64,000 bases of DNA from Sphingomonas bisphenolicum (GTDB lineage: Bacteria > Pseudomonadota > Alphaproteobacteria > Sphingomonadales > Sphingomonadaceae). The stretch spans positions 1,333,501 to 1,397,500 of the forward strand of contig NZ_AP018817.1 of NCBI RefSeq assembly GCF_024349785.1, given 5' to 3'. Positions 25,268 to 34,879 of the stretch are shown here, piece by piece (positions within the stretch are counted from its first letter, which is position 1; every line of letters begins with the position of its first letter). The position numbers and the translations under genes were made by a program. The notes beneath the pieces were generated by a model. That model saw only the letters and a list, made by a program, of their open reading frames with translations, made no database searches and had not been told where the DNA came from.

Positions 25268-26275
25268 TCAGATACTACCGAAGCCGGGCGCTTCGCCCCG
25301 CGCGGCCGGATTGATGCGGCGCGGCCGTTTCCAGCCGATGCTGGGCCGCTTGCGCAGGCGCAGGGTCGGCCATTCGCCGCGGTCGCTGCGTTCGGCCAGC
25401 CGCATTCCCTGCGCACGATAGGCGGCGATCACCGCGTCCGCCTGCCCGTTGAGCAATCCGGCCAGGACGATGGTGCCACCATCCTCGACCAGCGCGCACA
25501 GCGTCGGGGCCAGTTCGATCAGCGGCCCTGCCAATATGTTGGCGATCAGCAGGTCGTAGGGCGCGCGCCCGATCAGCGCGGGATGGTTGCCGCCCGCCGC
25601 CGTCACCAGCGCCAGCCGGCCCGCCCCGTCGCCCAGCGCTACGCCATTGGCGCGCGCATTGTCGGCGCTGATCTCTACCGCCACGGCGTCGATGTCGGAC
25701 GCGATGGCGCGGGCGCGGGGCCACAGGTTCATCGCGGCGAAGGCGAGCAGGCCGGTGCCGGTGCCGATATCGGCGACATGGGCAAAGCGCATCCCCACCC
25801 GGCGCATCCGGTCGAGCATGGCCAGGCAGCCCGCCGTCGTTTCATGCTGCCCGGTGCCGAAGGCGCGGCCCGCCTCGATCAGCAGATTGACGTGGCCGGG
25901 CAGTTCGGGATCGCTCGCGATGTTGCGGACATGGAAGCGGCCGGCGGTGACAGGCTCCAGCCCCTGCTGGCTCAGCGTCACCCAATCCTCGTCGGGCAGC
26001 GCCTCGACAACGGGTTTCACGCGGCCCGCGCTGGGCACCAATGTCTTGAGCAGCTTGATCGCGGCCACGCTGGGCTTGCCTTCGAAATAGGCGTCGAGTT
26101 GCCAGGCATCTTCCCCCTCTTCCTCACCATCGGGCGTCGCTTCGCTGGTCATCAGCACCGGCGGATGCTCCATCAGCGTGAAGGCGGCGATGTCCCCGTC
26201 CAGCGCTTCGGCTTCGGCGCGGGTGCAGGGCAGGGTGACTTTCCAGCTTTGGACTGAAGGCGCGACATCGTTCAT
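25268..26275 (-). CDS. prmA: Ribosomal protein L11 methyltransferase
   Basis: A 335-residue PrmA, which trimethylates ribosomal protein L11 using S-adenosylmethionine. The N-terminal substrate-recognition domain is followed by RAFGTGQHETTAGCLAMLDRM, the SAM motif DIGTGTGLLAFAAM, the acidic end of the next strand in ASDIDAVAVEIS, and LLIANILAGPLIELAP, the NxLA signature of the family. Somewhat longer than the E. coli enzyme, mostly at the C-terminus. It is upstream of the dienelactone hydrolase with about 20 bp between them. Confidence 0.93.
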   Translation of the reverse strand: MNDVAPSVQSWKVTLPCTRAEAEALDGDIAAFTLMEHPPVLMTSEATPDGEEEGEDAWQLDAYFEGKPSVAAIKLLKTLVPSAGRVKPVVEALPDEDWVTLSQQGLEPVTAGRFHVRNIASDPELPGHVNLLIEAGRAFGTGQHETTAGCLAMLDRMRRVGMRFAHVADIGTGTGLLAFAAMNLWPRARAIASDIDAVAVEISADNARANGVALGDGAGRLALVTAAGGNHPALIGRAPYDLLIANILAGPLIELAPTLCALVEDGGTIVLAGLLNGQADAVIAAYRAQGMRLAERSDRGEWPTLRLRKRPSIGWKRPRRINPAARGEAPGFGSI

Positions 26276-26332
26276 CCCGCCGCCTTTAGCCGAGGCAGAG
26301 AGGGAGGGGAAGCGGGATGGGATGGCGGCGGC

Positions 26333-27667
26333 TTAGGCTACCTGCCGACCGAAGTCGGACGAAGCGTTGCGCAGGCTGGCGAGCTTGCCCTCGACGCTGA
26401 CGAAGCCGCGTTCGAGCTGGTCGATTTCCGACGCCACCACTTCGGTGTCCTGGCGGATCGCGGAAATGGTGGTCGACATCGAATCGGCGGCCAGCGCGGT
26501 TTCGTCGACCGCGGCGGTGATCATGGTCACGGTCTGCGCCTGCGCATCCATGGCGTGGCGGATGCGCTCGGCGCTGGCCTTGACCTCGCCCACCGTGTCG
26601 CGGATGCGTTCGTTGGTTTCGACCGACTGGCGGGTCGATGCCTGGATATCGGCGATCTTGCCGGCGATCTCGTCGGTGGCGCGGGCGGTCTGGTTGGCCA
26701 GGCTCTTCACTTCCTGCGCGACGACGGCGAAGCCGCGCCCGGCGTCACCGGCGCGGGCGGCCTCGATCGTGGCGTTGAGCGCGAGCAGGTTGGTTTGCCC
26801 TGCAATGTCGCGGATCAGGCCCAGGATCGATTCGATCGACTTGGCATGGTCGGACAGGGTGGAAGACATGGACACCGCATCCCCCGACTGGGCGGAGGCG
26901 CGCTGGGCGACCTCTGCCGCGCTTTCGACTTCGGTGCGGGCATCCTCGATAGCGCGGATGAGCCCGGCGGAGGTGCGGGCGGCTTCGCGCATGGCGAGGG
27001 CGGATTGTTCGGCGGCGGCCGCCACTTCGGACGCCTTGCCCAGCATGCCGCGCGTGGCGGCGGACGCATCCTTGGCCTGTTCGCGCAGCGATTCGCCCAG
27101 TTTCGACGCGCCGTCGATCTCACCGACGATCCGCTGTTCGAACAGCGTGCCGTAACGCTGGCGTTCGGCGCGCTGCGCTTCGGCCTGGTCGGTGGCCAGC
27201 ACATTGCTCATGAAACCCGAATCGATCATCGCGATCTGCAGCATCATGCGCAGCAACCGGCGACAGCGCGGCGCATCATCATGGCACCGTTCCCAGATCA
27301 GGTCGGTGACGCGTTCGTTGGCATTGGCGACCGCGTTCAGGACCGCGCGCACCGATACGTCATGCTTGCGGGCGTGGCGCACGCAGTCGGCAGCCGACCG
27401 CGCCCAGCGCCCCTCCGCGAAATGCATCAGCTTTTCGCGGACATAAGTATCGGCTTCGCGTTCGATTCGGGCGATGACGCCGCTGCCCAGCCGGTCCTGA
27501 AGGCCGGTTTCGCGCATATAGCTGGTGAAGAAGGCGGCGCCCACGCTGCCCAGATCATCGCCGATCAGGTCGCCCACTTCGCGCGCGGCGCGGGCGACAT
27601 CGCCGTTGGGATCGACTTCCGCCAGAAAATCCGATGTGGCGGTGGCGGAAGAAAGACTGGACGGCAT
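26333..27667 (-). CDS. Cytosolic globin-coupled chemoreceptor (MCP)
   Basis: A 444-residue methyl-accepting protein without transmembrane segments. The first ~165 residues look like a sensor globin (HemAT-like), with [13 protein letters not shown] and a helix around [18 protein letters not shown] where H98 (or H102) is the likely heme ligand. A long coiled coil follows, and the signalling tip is clear: [49 protein letters not shown] sequence near residues 285-330, the most conserved part of MCPs. It probably senses oxygen or redox state in the cytoplasm. No che genes are in the window, so it relies on a signalling array encoded elsewhere. Confidence 0.85.
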   Translation of the reverse strand: MPSSLSSATATSDFLAEVDPNGDVARAAREVGDLIGDDLGSVGAAFFTSYMRETGLQDRLGSGVIARIEREADTYVREKLMHFAEGRWARSAADCVRHARKHDVSVRAVLNAVANANERVTDLIWERCHDDAPRCRRLLRMMLQIAMIDSGFMSNVLATDQAEAQRAERQRYGTLFEQRIVGEIDGASKLGESLREQAKDASAATRGMLGKASEVAAAAEQSALAMREAARTSAGLIRAIEDARTEVESAAEVAQRASAQSGDAVSMSSTLSDHAKSIESILGLIRDIAGQTNLLALNATIEAARAGDAGRGFAVVAQEVKSLANQTARATDEIAGKIADIQASTRQSVETNERIRDTVGEVKASAERIRHAMDAQAQTVTMITAAVDETALAADSMSTTISAIRQDTEVVASEIDQLERGFVSVEGKLASLRNASSDFGRQVA

Positions 27668-27866
27668 GAGGGAACGGCCCTTGCTGATGACGTGATCGGT
27701 TGGACGTCGATCTTTAGCGCACGTTGGTTAACCACTTCTTATGGCTGTCCGGGCTGATCGCAGAAAGCGGCGTCGGCAATCTCCCGCTTTCCGCTTCTTG
27801 CCCTCTTGGCGTATCGCTCTTAAGGGGGGCGGACTCAGGGACAAGTATCTAAGGACTAGGGTAGAC

Positions 27867-28262
27867 ATGGCGCGTTCCAACAGCCGGCCGCTCTCGCCGC
27901 ATTTGACGATCTGGAAATGGGGACCGGCCATGGCCGTGTCCATCATGCACCGCGTGACGGGCAATGGCCTTGCCACCGCCGGCGCGCTCGGCCTCATCTG
28001 GTGGCTGATGGCCGCCGCGACCGGTCCGGAGGCCTATGCGACCTTCGTCAAGTGCGCGACATCGCCGATCGGCTATCTGGTGATGATCGGCCTGACCTGG
28101 TTCTTCTTCCAGCATCTCTTCTCGGGCCTGCGGCACTTCGTGCTCGACATGGGCGCGGGGTATGAGCTGAAAAATAACAAGATGTGGTCGATCGCGACCT
28201 TCGTCGCATCGCTGCTGGTGACCGGCTTCGTCTGGCTCACCATCTTCGGAAAGGCGCTCTGA
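27867..28262 (+). CDS. sdhC: Succinate dehydrogenase cytochrome b556 subunit
   Basis: A 131-residue membrane anchor of respiratory complex II. RPLSPHLTIWKW and SIMHRVTGNGLA are the family signature, followed by three membrane helices. H83 in FQHLFSGLRHFVLD is the probable heme b ligand, with H90 next to it. The chosen ATG gives the standard N-terminus; the preceding in-frame codons have no family match. The stop overlaps the sdhD start (TGATG). Confidence 0.95.
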   Translation: MARSNSRPLSPHLTIWKWGPAMAVSIMHRVTGNGLATAGALGLIWWLMAAATGPEAYATFVKCATSPIGYLVMIGLTWFFFQHLFSGLRHFVLDMGAGYELKNNKMWSIATFVASLLVTGFVWLTIFGKAL

Positions 28263-28654
28263 TGGGCAACGGTACTGGCATCGGTCGCGTTCGCGGCCTG
28301 GGTTCGGCGCATCATGGCGCGCATCACTGGCTGGCGCAGCGCTATACGGCCGTCGGCAATCTGCTGCTGACGCTGTGGCTGCTGTTCAGCCTGCTGAGCC
28401 TGCCCGGCCTCGATTATGAAAGCGTCGTCGGCTGGATCGCCAACCCGGTGGTCGCCGTGCCGCTGATGCTGATGATCGTCAGCATCTTCTGGCACCTGCG
28501 CCTCGGCATGCAGGTGATGCTGGAGGATTATGTCCATGACAAGGGCCTCGCCTTCTTCTCCATGCTGCTGCTGAATTTCTATGCCTTGGGCGGCGCTGCC
28601 GCGGGCATTTTCGCGATCGCCAAGATCGCCTTCATTGGGGTCGTCAAGCCATGA
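28262..28654 (+). CDS. sdhD: Succinate dehydrogenase membrane anchor subunit
   Basis: A 130-residue hydrophobic subunit with three membrane helices (about residues 30-50, 62-82 and 100-122). The segment [20 protein letters not shown] at the start and [19 protein letters not shown] match SdhD; the histidine in FWHLRLGMQ is placed to help hold heme b and the quinone site. It overlaps sdhC by one base and sdhA by four, so the three are translated as a block. Confidence 0.95.
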   Translation: MGNGTGIGRVRGLGSAHHGAHHWLAQRYTAVGNLLLTLWLLFSLLSLPGLDYESVVGWIANPVVAVPLMLMIVSIFWHLRLGMQVMLEDYVHDKGLAFFSMLLLNFYALGGAAAGIFAIAKIAFIGVVKP

Positions 28655-30465
28655 CCGAAGCCTATAAGATCATCGACCACACCTACGACACGGTCGTCGT
28701 GGGCGCGGGCGGCTCCGGCCTGCGCGCGACCATGGGCAGCGCCGAAGCGGGCCTCAAGACCGCCTGCATCACCAAGCTGTTCCCGACCCGGTCGCATACC
28801 GTCGCGGCGCAGGGCGGCATCGCGGCCTCGCTGGGCAATAACAGCCCCGACCACTGGACCTGGCACATGTACGACACCGTCAAGGGGTCCGACTGGCTGG
28901 GCGACCAGGACGCGATCGAATATATGGTGCGCGAAGCGCCTGCGGCCGTGATCGAGCTGGAACATGCCGGCGTGCCGTTCAGCCGTAACGAGAATGGGAC
29001 GATCTACCAGCGTCCCTTCGGCGGCCATATGCAGAATATGGGCGCCGGCCCGCCGGTGCAGCGCACCTGCGCCGCGGCCGACCGTACCGGCCACGCCATG
29101 CTGCACGCGCTGTATCAGCAGTCGCTGAAATACGACGCGGACTTCTACATCGAATATTTCGCCATCGACCTGATCATGGAAGACGGCCCGAACGGCAAGG
29201 AATGCCGCGGCGTCATCGCCATCTGCATGGAAGATGGCTCGATCCATCGCTTCCGCAGCCATGCCGTCGTGCTGGCGACGGGCGGCTATGGCCGCGCCTA
29301 TTTCTCCGCCACCTCGGCGCATAGCTGCACCGGCGACGGCGGCGGCATGGTGCTGCGCGCTGGCCTGCCGCTCCAGGATCTGGAGTTCGTGCAGTTCCAC
29401 CCGACCGGCATCTATGGTGCGGGCGTGCTGATTACCGAAGGCGCGCGTGGCGAAGGCGGCTACCTCACCAACTCCGAAGGCGAGCGTTTCATGGAACGCT
29501 ATGCCCCATCGGCCAAGGATCTGGCGTCGCGCGACGTCGTGTCGCGGTCCATGGCGATGGAAATGCGCGAAGGGCGCGGTGTGGGCGAGCATAAGGATCA
29601 TATCTTCCTGCACCTCGACCATATCGATCCCAAGGTGCTGGCCGAACGCCTGCCCGGCATCACCGAAAGCGGCAAGATTTTCGCGGGCGTGGACCTGACC
29701 CGCCAGCCACTGCCGGTTACGCCGACCGTGCATTATAATATGGGCGGCATCCCCTGTAACTATCATGGCCAGGTTGTGACCAAGAAGGGCGACGATCCCG
29801 AAGTGATCGTGCCCGGCCTGTTCGCGGTCGGCGAAGCGGCCTGCGTGTCGGTCCATGGCGCGAACCGCCTTGGCTCCAACTCGCTGATCGACCTTGTCGT
29901 GTTCGGCCGCGCCACCGGCCTGTTCCTCAAGGACAACCTCAAGCCCAACGCGTCGCACAGGGCGCTGCCGGCCGATGCGGCGGACCTGGCGCTGTCGCGC
30001 CTCGACCATTATCGCAATGCCAAGGGCAGCACGCCGACGGCGGACATCCGCCTCGACATGCAGCGCACCATGCAGAAGCACGCCGCCGTGTTCCGCGACA
30101 GCGCGCTGCTGGCCGAAGGCGTCAGCCAGATGCAGGCGGTCAACAAGCGGCTCCAGGACGTCAAGGTCACCGACCGTTCGCTGATCTGGAACACCGACCT
30201 CATCGAGACGCTGGAACTGGACAACCTCATGAGCCAGGCCATCTGCACGATGGAAGGCGCCGAAGCCCGCAAGGAATCGCGCGGCGCCCACGCGCACGAG
30301 GATTTCCCGAACCGCGACGACGAAAACTGGATGAAGCACACCATCAGCTGGTTCGAAGGCTGGGGCGGTTCGGGCGGCAAGGTGACGCTCGATTACCGGC
30401 CGGTCCACGACTATACGATGACCGACGAAGCGGAATATGTGAAGCCCAAGGCGCGCGTCTACTAA
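28651..30465 (+). CDS. sdhA: Succinate dehydrogenase flavoprotein subunit
   Basis: The 604-residue catalytic subunit that oxidises succinate to fumarate. The FAD motif [11 protein letters not shown] is near residue 17, and H49 in [10 protein letters not shown] should bind FAD covalently. [27 protein letters not shown] sequence carries the active-site region, followed by RDVVSRSM and [11 protein letters not shown] and the C-terminal [12 protein letters not shown]. Full length. A strong terminator lies about 30 bp after the stop, and no sdhB (iron-sulfur subunit) follows, unlike the usual sdhCDAB order. Confidence 0.97.
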   Translation: MTEAYKIIDHTYDTVVVGAGGSGLRATMGSAEAGLKTACITKLFPTRSHTVAAQGGIAASLGNNSPDHWTWHMYDTVKGSDWLGDQDAIEYMVREAPAAVIELEHAGVPFSRNENGTIYQRPFGGHMQNMGAGPPVQRTCAAADRTGHAMLHALYQQSLKYDADFYIEYFAIDLIMEDGPNGKECRGVIAICMEDGSIHRFRSHAVVLATGGYGRAYFSATSAHSCTGDGGGMVLRAGLPLQDLEFVQFHPTGIYGAGVLITEGARGEGGYLTNSEGERFMERYAPSAKDLASRDVVSRSMAMEMREGRGVGEHKDHIFLHLDHIDPKVLAERLPGITESGKIFAGVDLTRQPLPVTPTVHYNMGGIPCNYHGQVVTKKGDDPEVIVPGLFAVGEAACVSVHGANRLGSNSLIDLVVFGRATGLFLKDNLKPNASHRALPADAADLALSRLDHYRNAKGSTPTADIRLDMQRTMQKHAAVFRDSALLAEGVSQMQAVNKRLQDVKVTDRSLIWNTDLIETLELDNLMSQAICTMEGAEARKESRGAHAHEDFPNRDDENWMKHTISWFEGWGGSGGKVTLDYRPVHDYTMTDEAEYVKPKARVY

Positions 30466-30493
30466 GACCGTATCTACGGCTCAACATTCTGGA

Positions 30494-30524
30494 GGGGGCG
30501 AGCCGCAAGGCTGGCCCCCTTTTC
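30494..30524 (+). terminator. Intrinsic terminator after sdhCDA
   Basis: GGGGGC-G-AGCC pairs with GGCT-G-GCCCCC around a GCAA tetraloop, followed by TTTTC. It closes the sdhCDA operon right after sdhA, which supports the view that sdhB is expressed from elsewhere. Confidence 0.85.
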
Positions 30525-30549
30525 GATTCTGGACGGGAATGATGACGAT

Positions 30550-31623
30550 ATGACGCAGGACGCGGTGGCCATCCTCTATCAGGCGCTGCCGCCGCCGGTG
30601 ATCGACGGGCTGCGCAAGGATGCCAAGCCCGGCGGCTATTCGGATGGCGGCGCGGATATCGGCTTCGTGCTGCGCGGGCAGGGGCATCATGTCCTGACCC
30701 CGATAGCCGATCCCGATCCGATCCGGCCGCTGGACTGGGTGTTTCCCGATACCGCGGAAGGCATCGCGGCGGCGATCGCGGCGGGTGCGACGATCCTCTG
30801 GGCGAACAGCGTGCTGTTCGAAGGCCATCCGATCGAAACTGTCGTCGGGCAGGTACGGATCGTTGGGCAATTGCCGACCCTGACGCAGCGCTATGACGAC
30901 AAGTTCACGACAAACCGGATGCTGGAGGAAGCAGGCCTGCCAGTGGCACGGTCCTTCCTGATGGCGCAGGCTACGCGGCCGGGCGTATGGGCGTTGGCCG
31001 ATGTAGAGGCTGCGCTGACGCAGGCGGCCCTGACCTTGCCGCTGATCGTGAAGCCGGTGCGCGGGCGGGGCAGTCAGGGCGTCACGCGAGTCGCCGATCT
31101 GGCAGCGCTTCGCACGGCGGCGATCCTACTGATCGAGGACGCAAAATTCGGTGATACGCTGATCGTCGAGGAATATCTGGATGGTGAGGAAGTCACGGTG
31201 ACATTGATGCCGCCAGCCTCGCCGCTCCCGTCGGGGGCGGTGCGGGCCGCCCACTGGCCGCTGCGCCCGGTCCGCCGCTTCGACCAGAAGGACGGCATCG
31301 CTCCCTATAATGGCGATGTCGCGGTGACAGCCAACAGCGTGGCGATCGACGTGGAGGAACTGGCGACACCGGCCGTGCAGGCGATGCTGGCCGCCTGTGT
31401 CCGCGCCGCAGGGCTGGTGGATGCGCGGGCGCCGATCCGCATCGACTGCCGGGCCGCTGCGACTGGCCATTTCAAACTGTTCGATCTCAATATGAAGCCC
31501 AACATGACCGGCCCCGGCCGTCCAGGCCGTGACGATCAGGACTGCCTGTCCGCCATCGCGGCGCGGGCGGAAGGTTGGAACTTCGCGCGGCTGCTGAAGG
31601 CGATGCTGGCGGCGGCCTGGTGA
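30550..31623 (+). CDS. ATP-grasp (D-Ala-D-Ala ligase-like) enzyme
   Basis: A 357-residue protein with an ATP-grasp fold. The middle domain is seen as DKFTTNRMLEEAGLPVARSF, then LPLIVKPVRGRGSQGVTRV, where the lysine and Gly-rich loop bind ATP. LIVEEYLDGEEVTVTLMPP gives the adenine/metal region, and FKLFDLNMKPNMTGPGRPG the final Mg-binding Asp/Asn. It resembles D-Ala-D-Ala ligases and other carboxylate-amine ligases, but no such substrate can be assigned. The stop/start context shows it is not in the sdh operon, since a terminator separates them. Confidence 0.8.
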   Translation: MTQDAVAILYQALPPPVIDGLRKDAKPGGYSDGGADIGFVLRGQGHHVLTPIADPDPIRPLDWVFPDTAEGIAAAIAAGATILWANSVLFEGHPIETVVGQVRIVGQLPTLTQRYDDKFTTNRMLEEAGLPVARSFLMAQATRPGVWALADVEAALTQAALTLPLIVKPVRGRGSQGVTRVADLAALRTAAILLIEDAKFGDTLIVEEYLDGEEVTVTLMPPASPLPSGAVRAAHWPLRPVRRFDQKDGIAPYNGDVAVTANSVAIDVEELATPAVQAMLAACVRAAGLVDARAPIRIDCRAAATGHFKLFDLNMKPNMTGPGRPGRDDQDCLSAIAARAEGWNFARLLKAMLAAAW

Positions 31624-31660
31624 CAGCATGATCGGCAGCAAGCGACCAACATCGGACATG

Positions 31661-31775
31661 TGCCCGCTCGCGGGAGGGGGTTAGGGGGTGGGCAGGACGT
31701 CGCAACGGCCCACCCCGCTGCGACCAACGCGCTCCGTGCGCAAGTCTCGCTGCCCCTCCCGCAAGAGGGAGGGGC
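31661..31775. repeat. Cluster of G-rich inverted repeats
   Basis: Between convergent genes. GGGGTGGGC (31685-31693) pairs with GCCCACCCC (31708-31716), and CCCCTCCC (31753-31760) pairs with GGGAGGGG (31767-31774). It contains the element CTCGCGGGAGGGGG, like CTTGCGGGAGGGGG near 5992. It probably acts as a two-way terminator for the ATP-grasp and HExxH genes. Confidence 0.6.
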
Positions 31776-31805
31776 ATGGCGGAAAAGTAGCCAAATCAGC
31801 CCCGC

Positions 31806-32267
31806 TTACTCTCTGAACGGCAACAGCGCCTCATACACCGCCACCCCCGGCTTACCGGCCACCGCGACGCCCCGTCGCAGCAGAAACGCATGTCGCACGA
31901 TCTCCGCCTGCTGCTCGATGCCGTAACGCGCGAACGGCTTGCCCGGCACGACGTCATAGCCATAGCGGCAAAAGGGATGGCGCATCAGCGGCAACCACCA
32001 CTTGCCCGACCGCTGGGCCTGCCAGACATGGGTCATTTCGTGGATGAAATGCCCCTGCAAATGCAGCGGCCCGTCACAAAAATCCGCGCAGAACAGGCCG
32101 CTATCGGGGTGGAACCACAGGTTCCCATCCGGCGCCATCGTCACGCCCTTTGGCTGGAACGGCCACCATTTGCGCTCATGCACCCGCACCCGGCCATAGT
32201 CGATTGCGTCGCCGAACATGCCCCGCGCCAGCGCGACCTCCTGCTCCGTCAGCGCGCGGCTGCTCAA
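31806..32267 (-). CDS. Small HExxH protein ('vgr related')
   Basis: A 153-residue protein with a metallopeptidase-like motif, HFIHEMTHVWQ (HExxH), near residues 73-83. Other conserved-looking segments are the N-terminal ALTEQEVALARGMFGDAIDYG and RVRVHERKWWPFQPKGVTMAPDGNLWF. Similar proteins in sphingomonads are annotated 'vgr related', a name without functional support. I see no VgrG domain. The start is TTG, overlapping the stop of the PCu(A)C gene (TTGA); an internal ATG at 32219 is an alternative. Whether it cuts peptides is unknown. Confidence 0.75.
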   Translation of the reverse strand: MSSRALTEQEVALARGMFGDAIDYGRVRVHERKWWPFQPKGVTMAPDGNLWFHPDSGLFCADFCDGPLHLQGHFIHEMTHVWQAQRSGKWWLPLMRHPFCRYGYDVVPGKPFARYGIEQQAEIVRHAFLLRRGVAVAGKPGVAVYEALLPFRE

Positions 32268-32737
32268 TGGCCCTCATGCCCTTCCGGCTTGGGCGAAGCC
32301 GCACCGGCGGCTTCGGGCTTGCGGATCACCGCATCGACCAGCAGCCGGTCGCCATTGCCCATCAGGAAGGTGAGTTGCATCTTGCCCCGGCTGATCGCGG
32401 TGTCGTTGATGCCCCACAGCATCAGATGCTTGCCGCCAGGTGCGAAGGCGACCTGGCCCTTGGCCGGCACATCGACCGTGTCGATCGCCTCCATCGTCAC
32501 CATCCCGTCCTTGTCGATGCTTTCATGCATCGCGACCTTGAGCGCATAGTCGGTCAGCACCCCGCGCAACTGCGTGCCCGCATCGCCGCCATGGATGACG
32601 AAATAGCCGGCCGACGGCCTGTCCTTGTTCGGCGAAAGCTGCACCCAGGCCTGGTCGATATAGCTGGGCGCTGGATCGCCGCAGGCGCCGAGCAGCATCG
32701 GTGCGGCAAGGGCGAAGAGGATAAGGGGCGCGCGCAT
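32264..32737 (-). CDS. PCu(A)C-type copper chaperone lipoprotein
   Basis: A 157-residue periplasmic copper chaperone. The leader has the lipobox MLLGACGD, so it is membrane-anchored. The PCuAC motif is present as AMHESIDKDGMVTM and, further on, GGKHLMLWGI, where His and Met bind Cu(I); the family loads copper into cytochrome oxidase. The C-terminus is His-rich (EGHEGH). The ATG at 32737 has a GGAG site six bases upstream, better than the ATG at 32749. It overlaps the HExxH gene by four bases, and is divergent from dnaK. Confidence 0.88.
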   Translation of the reverse strand: MRAPLILFALAAPMLLGACGDPAPSYIDQAWVQLSPNKDRPSAGYFVIHGGDAGTQLRGVLTDYALKVAMHESIDKDGMVTMEAIDTVDVPAKGQVAFAPGGKHLMLWGINDTAISRGKMQLTFLMGNGDRLLVDAVIRKPEAAGAASPKPEGHEGH

Positions 32738-32794
32738 CGGATGCTCCATGACTGTCTCGTTTCCGGTCGAGAGCATAGGTAATCGCCACAACTT

Positions 32795-32822
32795 CTTGTG
32801 CCAAGCGAAAGCGCGCCTATAT
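32795..32822 (+). promoter_or_regulatory. Sigma-32 heat-shock promoter of dnaK
   Basis: CTTG at 32795-32798 and CCTATAT at 32816-32822 are separated by 17 bp, a full match to the alphaproteobacterial RpoH consensus CTTG-N17-CYTATNT. Transcription would start near 32829, leaving a leader of roughly 80 bases before dnaK. No CIRCE is seen. Confidence 0.7.
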
Positions 32823-32911
32823 CCCACCTGCAAACCGGCCTTGCCTTGGCGCTTATGTGAGGTATTGGGCCGTCAACCGCTGAATAGAATTTGGGGTTCA
32901 AAGAGGACACA

Positions 32912-34813
32912 ATGGCAAAAGTTATCGGTATCGACCTTGGCACCACCAACAGCTGCATCGCCGTGATGGATGGCGGTAAGCCCAAGGTCATCGAAAATGC
33001 GGAAGGTGCGCGCACCACGCCCTCGATCGTCGCCTTCGCCAAGGATGGCGAGCGCCTGATCGGCCAGCCGGCCAAGCGCCAGGCGGTCACCAATCCGGAC
33101 AACACGATTTTCGCGGTGAAGCGCCTGATTGGCCGCCGCTTCGACGATCCCATGACCAAGAAGGACATGGAACTCGTCCCCTATGACATCGCCAAGGGTC
33201 CGAACGGCGACGCCTGGGTCAAGGCCGGTGGCGAGGATTACAGCCCGTCGCAGATCAGCGCCTTCATCCTGCAGAAGATGAAGGAAACCGCCGAGAGCTA
33301 TCTGGGCGAAACCGTGACGCAGGCGGTCATCACCGTTCCCGCCTATTTCAACGACGCCCAGCGTCAGGCGACCAAGGATGCCGGCCAGATCGCCGGGCTG
33401 GAAGTGCTGCGCATCATCAACGAACCGACCGCGGCGGCGCTGGCCTATGGCCTCGACAAGCAGGACGGCAAGACGATCGCGGTCTATGACCTTGGCGGCG
33501 GCACCTTCGACATCTCGATCCTGGAGATCGGCGACGGCGTGTTCGAAGTGAAATCGACCAACGGCGACACCTTCCTGGGCGGCGAAGATTTCGACGCCAA
33601 GCTGGTGGAATATCTGGCCGCCGACTTCAAGAAGGCAGAAAGCATCGACCTGACCAAGGACAAGCTGGCCCTCCAGCGTCTGAAGGAAGCCGCTGAAAAG
33701 GCGAAGATCGAGCTGTCCTCGGCCCAGACGACCGAAGTCAACCTGCCCTTCATCACTGCCGATCAAAATGGTCCCAAGCATTTGGTGAAGACCATCACCC
33801 GCGCCGATCTGGAGCGTCTGGTGGCGGACCTCATCAAGCGCACGATGGAACCCTGCAAGAAGGCGATGGCCGACGCAGGCGTTTCGGCCAGCGAGATCAG
33901 CGAAGTCGTTCTGGTCGGCGGTATGACCCGCATGCCCAAGGTGCGCGAAGCCGTGAAGGAATTTTTCGGCAAGGAACCGCATACCGGCGTGAACCCGGAC
34001 GAAGTCGTCGCCATGGGCGCGGCGATCCAGGCGGGCGTGCTTCAGGGCGACGTCAAGGACGTGCTGCTGCTCGACGTGACGCCGCTGAGCCTCGGCATCG
34101 AAACCCTGGGTGGCGTGTTCACCCGCATGATCGACCGCAACACCACCATCCCCGCCAAGAAGTCGCAGGTCTATTCGACCGCCGACGACAATCAGCAGGC
34201 GGTGACCATCCGCGTGTTCCAGGGCGAGCGTGAAATGGCGGCGGACAACAAGATCCTGGGCCAGTTCGACCTGCTCGGCATCCCGCCCGCACCACGCGGC
34301 GTGCCGCAGATCGAAGTCACGTTTGACATCGACGCCAATGGCCTGGTCAACGTGTCCGCCAAGGACAAGGGCACTGGCAAGGAACAGCAGATCCGCATCC
34401 AGGCGTCGGGTGGCCTCAGCGACTCCGACATCGACCAGATGGTGAAGGATGCCGAACGTTTTGCTGAGGACGACAAGAAGCGTCGCGAGGCGGCCGAAGC
34501 GAAGAACAATGCCGAAAGCCTGGTCCACACGACCGAAGCGCAGCTGGCCGAACATGGCGACAAGGTCGATGCCAGCCTGAAGGGCGAGATCGAAACCGCG
34601 ATCGCCGACACCAAGGCGGCGATCGAGGGCGGCGAGCCCGAAGCGATGAAGGCCAAGGCGCAGGAACTCGCGACCGTCGCGATGAAGCTTGGCCAGGCGA
34701 TTTACGAGAAGGAGCAGGCTTCGGCCGCCGCTCCGGGTGCGGACGCGCCCAAGGCCGATGACGATGTCGTCGACGCCGAATTCTCGGAAGTCGACGAAAA
34801 CAACAAGGCGTAA
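32912..34813 (+). CDS. dnaK: Chaperone DnaK (Hsp70)
   Basis: A 633-residue Hsp70. The nucleotide-binding domain starts [20 protein letters not shown] and includes [15 protein letters not shown] and [28 protein letters not shown] closes it. The linker [12 protein letters not shown] follows, then the substrate-binding domain ([15 protein letters not shown]) and the lid. The tail ends [12 protein letters not shown], close to the EEVD-type acidic end of bacterial DnaK. The ATG has a GAGG site; an in-frame TTG seven codons earlier is not needed. It is followed by dnaJ after a hairpin. Confidence 0.98.
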   Translation: MAKVIGIDLGTTNSCIAVMDGGKPKVIENAEGARTTPSIVAFAKDGERLIGQPAKRQAVTNPDNTIFAVKRLIGRRFDDPMTKKDMELVPYDIAKGPNGDAWVKAGGEDYSPSQISAFILQKMKETAESYLGETVTQAVITVPAYFNDAQRQATKDAGQIAGLEVLRIINEPTAAALAYGLDKQDGKTIAVYDLGGGTFDISILEIGDGVFEVKSTNGDTFLGGEDFDAKLVEYLAADFKKAESIDLTKDKLALQRLKEAAEKAKIELSSAQTTEVNLPFITADQNGPKHLVKTITRADLERLVADLIKRTMEPCKKAMADAGVSASEISEVVLVGGMTRMPKVREAVKEFFGKEPHTGVNPDEVVAMGAAIQAGVLQGDVKDVLLLDVTPLSLGIETLGGVFTRMIDRNTTIPAKKSQVYSTADDNQQAVTIRVFQGEREMAADNKILGQFDLLGIPPAPRGVPQIEVTFDIDANGLVNVSAKDKGTGKEQQIRIQASGGLSDSDIDQMVKDAERFAEDDKKRREAAEAKNNAESLVHTTEAQLAEHGDKVDASLKGEIETAIADTKAAIEGGEPEAMKAKAQELATVAMKLGQAIYEKEQASAAAPGADAPKADDDVVDAEFSEVDENNKA

Positions 34814-34822
34814 AACTATGCC

Positions 34823-34864
34823 CATCGCCCGTCATTCCGGCGCAGGCCGGCATGATGGGCGATG
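34823..34864. repeat. Hairpin between dnaK and dnaJ
   Basis: CATCGCCC-G-TCAT-T-CCGGC pairs with GCCGG-C-ATGA-T-GGGCGATG around a GCAG loop, 18-19 paired positions in all. It has no T run, so it may lower or stabilise dnaJ relative to dnaK rather than terminate. It covers the upstream ATG at 34862, which supports 34880 as the dnaJ start. Confidence 0.7.
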
Positions 34865-34879
34865 CAGGCGGGGGCCTCT

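Noticed and set aside
32873..34825. 650-codon minus-strand frame opposite dnaK
   Set aside because: A well-known type of antisense frame opposite dnaK genes; the plus strand is plainly DnaK.
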